Assembly (NCBI GenBank): GCA_024639975.1
Contig: JAHEFX010000008.1
Location: 1-43,856, forward strand
Origin: a bacterium
GTDB lineage: Bacteria > Actinomycetota > Acidimicrobiia > Spongiisociales > JAENVV01
DNA length: 43,856 nt
Reading direction: 5' to 3'
Shown here: positions 40,830 through 43,856 of the stretch, one piece after another
Position numbering within the stretch: the first letter of the stretch is position 1
How the letters are laid out: each line of letters starts with the position of its first letter
Program-made: the position numbers and the translations under genes
The notes under the pieces: generated by a model
Seen by the model: only the letters and a program-made list of their open reading frames with translations
Databases searched by the model: none
What the model was told of the DNA's origin: nothing

Positions 40830-40901
40830 ACTAGGCCGCCGCACGGTCCCTCGATCGGGCGACCTGCCGGTTCGATCGGAGGGGACGAACGTCGAGACCG
40901 A

Positions 40902-41139
40902 GGACGGCCTTGCGGCGGACCTCCGGTCCGTCCTCGGCACTCGGGCTCCGCCCTCGTATCGAACCCAGTGGCTCCACCACGGTTCGGCTGTCCCCCCACA
41001 AGCAGGAGACCCCGCCTGGGGGGACGGCCTTGCGGCGGACCTCCGGTCCGTCCTCGGCACTCGGGCTCCGCCCTCGTATCGAACCCAGTGGCTCCGCCAC
41101 GGTTCGGCTGTCCCCCACACAAGAAGGAGACCCCGCCCG
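40902..41139. repeat. Tandem duplication of a ~120-bp GC-rich unit (40902-41021 and 41022-41139)
   Basis: GGACGGCCTTGCGGCGGACCTCCGGTCCGTCCTCGGCACTCGGGCTCCGCCCTCGTATCGAACCCAGTGGCTCC(A/G)CCACGGTTCGGCTGTCCCCC occurs twice, 120 bp apart, with very few differences. Confidence 0.95.
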
Positions 41140-41160
41140 GGGGGCGGGGTCTCCTTCTTG

Positions 41161-41162
<2 letters not shown>
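41118..41162. terminator. Very strong hairpin, 20-bp perfect stem CACAAGAAGGAGACCCCGCC/GGCGGGGTCTCCTTCTTGTG, downstream of tRNA-Leu
   Basis: Perfect inverted repeat, 5-nt loop, abutting the tRNA 3' end. Confidence 0.85.
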
Positions 41163-41244
<82 letters not shown>

Positions 41245-41326
41245 TCGGGTGTGGACCGGAATCGTAGTGGGGGCCATTGGGTACGGCCATGTCGCCAATG
41301 GGCGCCGGGGCTGTATACATCACGTC

Positions 41327-41980
41327 ATGCGATTCGCACGGAGAGTCGAGCGCTTGCTCGAATCCGCGGTCGACCGGGTGGCCGGCCGGGTCTTCCCGGG
41401 GGGTGTCCAGCCGACGGAGTTGGCCGGACGGGTCGTCCGCGCCGTGGACCTCGACGTGCGCGATGCCGACGTCGGCCCTTCGGCTCCGAACGTCGTCGAG
41501 ATCGTGGTGAGTCCCGCCGACCTCGTCGACGATCAGGCACTTCACGACTGGGAGCACGCCTTCTCTTCCGCACTCGAAGAGGAGGCCGCTGCCAGGGGCT
41601 GGCGCCTGGGCGGTCCGGCAACCGTACGGATCACCCGATCGAGCACCGTCGACCGTGGCCTCCCCGAAATCCGGACGGGCCACAGCGAAGGACCGCGACC
41701 GGCATGGGGCCACCTCGACACCGGCGAGGGCCGACTTCCCCTCAGGGACAACCGACTCATCGTCGGGCGAGCCGACACCGCCGACGTCCACATCCGCGAC
41801 GACTCGGTCTCCCGACGCCACGCCGTCCTCTGGAGAGAGGGCGGCGACGTCCACCTCTACGACCTCGGCAGCTCCAACGGGACGAAGGTCAACGGGCGGG
41901 CGATCAGTCGACCGACCGTGATCGGGCCCGACGACGCACTCCTCCTTGGCGATACACCGGCAAGAATGGTCGTCGGATGA
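41327..41980 (+). CDS. fhaA: DUF3662 and FHA domain protein (FhaA-like)
   Basis: MRFARRVERLLESAVDRVAGRVFPGGVQPTELAGRVVRAVD...RADTADVHIRDDSVSRRHAVLWREGGDVHLYDLGSSNGTKVNG. Confidence 0.92.
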   Translation: MRFARRVERLLESAVDRVAGRVFPGGVQPTELAGRVVRAVDLDVRDADVGPSAPNVVEIVVSPADLVDDQALHDWEHAFSSALEEEAAARGWRLGGPATVRITRSSTVDRGLPEIRTGHSEGPRPAWGHLDTGEGRLPLRDNRLIVGRADTADVHIRDDSVSRRHAVLWREGGDVHLYDLGSSNGTKVNGRAISRPTVIGPDDALLLGDTPARMVVG

Positions 41981-42387
41981 CCGACCTGATACTCACCGCG
42001 CTCCGCCTGGTCTTCCTCGCGCTGCTCGTGCTCTACGTCGCATCCGTCGCGCGGGCCATGGCCCGTCACGTGGGTCCAGTGGCCCGAGCCGCCAAGAAGG
42101 CAGCGTCACAAGTGGTGATCGTTCGCTCCGAGACCCAGGCCGGTCTCACGCGGACCGTCAAGGACTCGATCACCTTCGGTCGCTCAGACGATGCCGACGT
42201 GCTCCTCGAAGACCCCTACGCCTCCGAGTTCCACCTTCGATTCACCGCCGAAGAGGACCGACTCGTCCTCACCGATCTCGGATCAACCAACGGCACCTAC
42301 CTGAACGGCCGACGGGTCTCTGCACCCGTCACCGTCTCGAAGGGTGACGCCGTCCAGGTGGGCAAGACCGTCATGGAGGTCAGATGA
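41977..42387 (+). CDS. fhaB: FHA domain protein (FhaB-like) with N-terminal TM
   Basis: ALRLVFLALLVLYVASVARAM...ITFGRSDDADVLLEDPYASEFHLRF...LVLTDLGSTNGTYLNG. Confidence 0.9.
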   Translation: MTDLILTALRLVFLALLVLYVASVARAMARHVGPVARAAKKAASQVVIVRSETQAGLTRTVKDSITFGRSDDADVLLEDPYASEFHLRFTAEEDRLVLTDLGSTNGTYLNGRRVSAPVTVSKGDAVQVGKTVMEVR

Positions 42388-43088
42388 ACTACACATGGGC
42401 CGTGGCGTCACACGTCGGTCGAGTGCGCGACCACAACGAGGACAGCGTCCACCCGACCACTGGTGGGGCCGGTGACTCCCTGCTGGCCATCGTGGCCGAC
42501 GGCATGGGTGGGGCGGCCGGTGGCGAAGTCGCCTCGTCGACCGCCATCGACGCAGCAACCGCCACGACCATGGCACCGGGCGAGAGGATCACCGCGGCCA
42601 ACCGGGCCGTCCACGCCCTCTCCCGCGCCAAGCGGGAGCTGGCCGGCATGGGGACGACGCTCACCGTCGCCGACATCGAGACCTCGGGGACCGCCCACTT
42701 CGCCCACGTCGGCGACAGCCGCGCCTACCTCCTCCGGGACGGGTCCCTGGAACAGCTCACCAGTGACCACACGGTCGTCGCCGAATGGCTGGCCCTCGGC
42801 GCCATCGACGAGGCCACCGCCAAGACCCATCCACGCCGCGGCATGCTCACCCGATCGGTCGGCGTCGCCCCGGAAGTCGCGATCGATGAGTTCGACCGCT
42901 CCCTGCAGGCCGGCGACCGTCTGCTGCTCTGCAGCGACGGTCTCAACGGCATGGTGCCCGACAAACTCATCGCAACACTCCTCGGTGCCGGGAGTCCGGA
43001 AGAGGCGGCCTGGTCCCTCATCGAGGCGGCGAACGCCGGCGGTGGCAGCGACAACATCACGACACTCATCGTCGCCGTGGACCGGTGA
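42384..43088 (+). CDS. pstP: PP2C-family Ser/Thr phosphatase (PstP-like)
   Basis: HVGRVRDHNEDSVHP...LLAIVADGMGGAAGGEVAS...AHVGDSRAYLLRDG...LLLCSDGLNGMV. Confidence 0.93.
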   Translation: MNYTWAVASHVGRVRDHNEDSVHPTTGGAGDSLLAIVADGMGGAAGGEVASSTAIDAATATTMAPGERITAANRAVHALSRAKRELAGMGTTLTVADIETSGTAHFAHVGDSRAYLLRDGSLEQLTSDHTVVAEWLALGAIDEATAKTHPRRGMLTRSVGVAPEVAIDEFDRSLQAGDRLLLCSDGLNGMVPDKLIATLLGAGSPEEAAWSLIEAANAGGGSDNITTLIVAVDR

Positions 43089-43856
43089 CCAGTCGCCTCG
43101 ACGTCACCGGGATCGCGGTGGCCGTGGTGCTACTGGGCTACGGCGTGGCCTTCGTGAACGTCGCCCGGGGCATCCCGATCGACGCCGAAGCCGTCCTCAC
43201 CTTCCTCCTCTTCGCCCTCGCGTGGGCCGCCGTGCTCGCCGCAGCGCGGATCCTGACTCCCCATGCGGTCACCTACCCCATCGTCATAGCCGCCGCGCTG
43301 GGCGCGGTGGGTCTGGCCGAGGTGTATCGCATCGATGCCTCCCTTGCCGGACGCCAGCGCTGGTGGTTCGTGGTGGCCGCCGCAGCGGCCATTGCGCTGC
43401 TATCGGGCCTCCGTGGCAACGGACTGGCCTCCCTCCGGCGGTATCGCTACCTCACCCTCCTCCTCGCGATCGGGCTGCTGTTGCTCCCCCTGCTCCCCGA
43501 CAACAGCTGGCTCCCCATCGCCGGCAAGACGGTCAACGGGTCCCGTCTCTGGGTGGAGATGACGCTCGGGTCGTTCACGGTCCAGTTCCAGCCAGGCGAG
43601 CTGGCCAAGCTCCCACTGCTCGTGTTTCTCGCCTCCCTCCTCGCCGACCAACCCCCCGTTCCGGCGATCGCATCACCGGCCCGGTTCGGGCGATCAGACC
43701 TGCGCCGCCTGGTGCCGGTGCTCCTCGCCTTCTCATTGGCATTCGTCGTGCTCGTCGTCCAGCGCGACCTCGGTGCGTCGGTGCTCCTCTTCGCCACGTT
43801 CGTCACGCTGCTCTACGCCGCTTCGGGCCACCGGGCCTACCTCATGTCTGGCGGCG
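43085..43856 (+). CDS. FtsW/RodA/SpoVE family protein, 3' truncated by the window edge
   Basis: GTG start at 43085 overlapping the pstP stop; translation VTSRLDVTGIAVAVVLLGYGVAFVNVARG...LPDNSWLPIAGKTVNGSRLWVEMTLGSFTVQFQPGELAKLPLLVFLASLLADQ...VVLVVQRDLGASVLLFATFVTLLYAASG. Confidence 0.9.
   Translation, partial: MTSRLDVTGIAVAVVLLGYGVAFVNVARGIPIDAEAVLTFLLFALAWAAVLAAARILTPHAVTYPIVIAAALGAVGLAEVYRIDASLAGRQRWWFVVAAAAAIALLSGLRGNGLASLRRYRYLTLLLAIGLLLLPLLPDNSWLPIAGKTVNGSRLWVEMTLGSFTVQFQPGELAKLPLLVFLASLLADQPPVPAIASPARFGRSDLRRLVPVLLAFSLAFVVLVVQRDLGASVLLFATFVTLLYAASGHRAYLMSGG

Overview
High-GC chromosomal window that looks actinobacterial (mycothiol-dependent DinB/maleylpyruvate isomerase-type proteins, an FHA/FHA/PP2C/FtsW-RodA cluster, an SCO6745-like protein, a DUF3662-FHA protein). 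No lineage search could be run. Gene content is mostly housekeeping and metabolic: an arginine deiminase operon (PPOX-arcC-arcA-OTC), leuA, argS, serS, menG/ubiE, bifunctional putA, an ABC-2 exporter, a CoA-transferase, tadA, SRP RNA, three tRNA-Ser and one tRNA-Leu. The strongest hidden signal is at 8064-8300. A SelW-like (Rdx family) thioredoxin-fold gene has an in-frame TGA at codon 11, in a Y-C-A-V-U-G-Y motif, followed by a SECIS-like hairpin at a plausible distance. Conventional ORF calling truncates it to a 61-aa fragment. Other points of interest are a leucine-codon leader peptide plus terminator upstream of leuA, two 17-bp PadR-type operators in a divergent promoter region, and a tandem 120-bp repeat whose units each encode three hairpins with GGA loops. 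There is also a stand-alone sigma region-4 protein coupled to an anti-sigma factor, and a sigma-region-2-like protein with two CxxC motifs in an operon with two membrane proteins. All family assignments come from reading translations, not from database searches.
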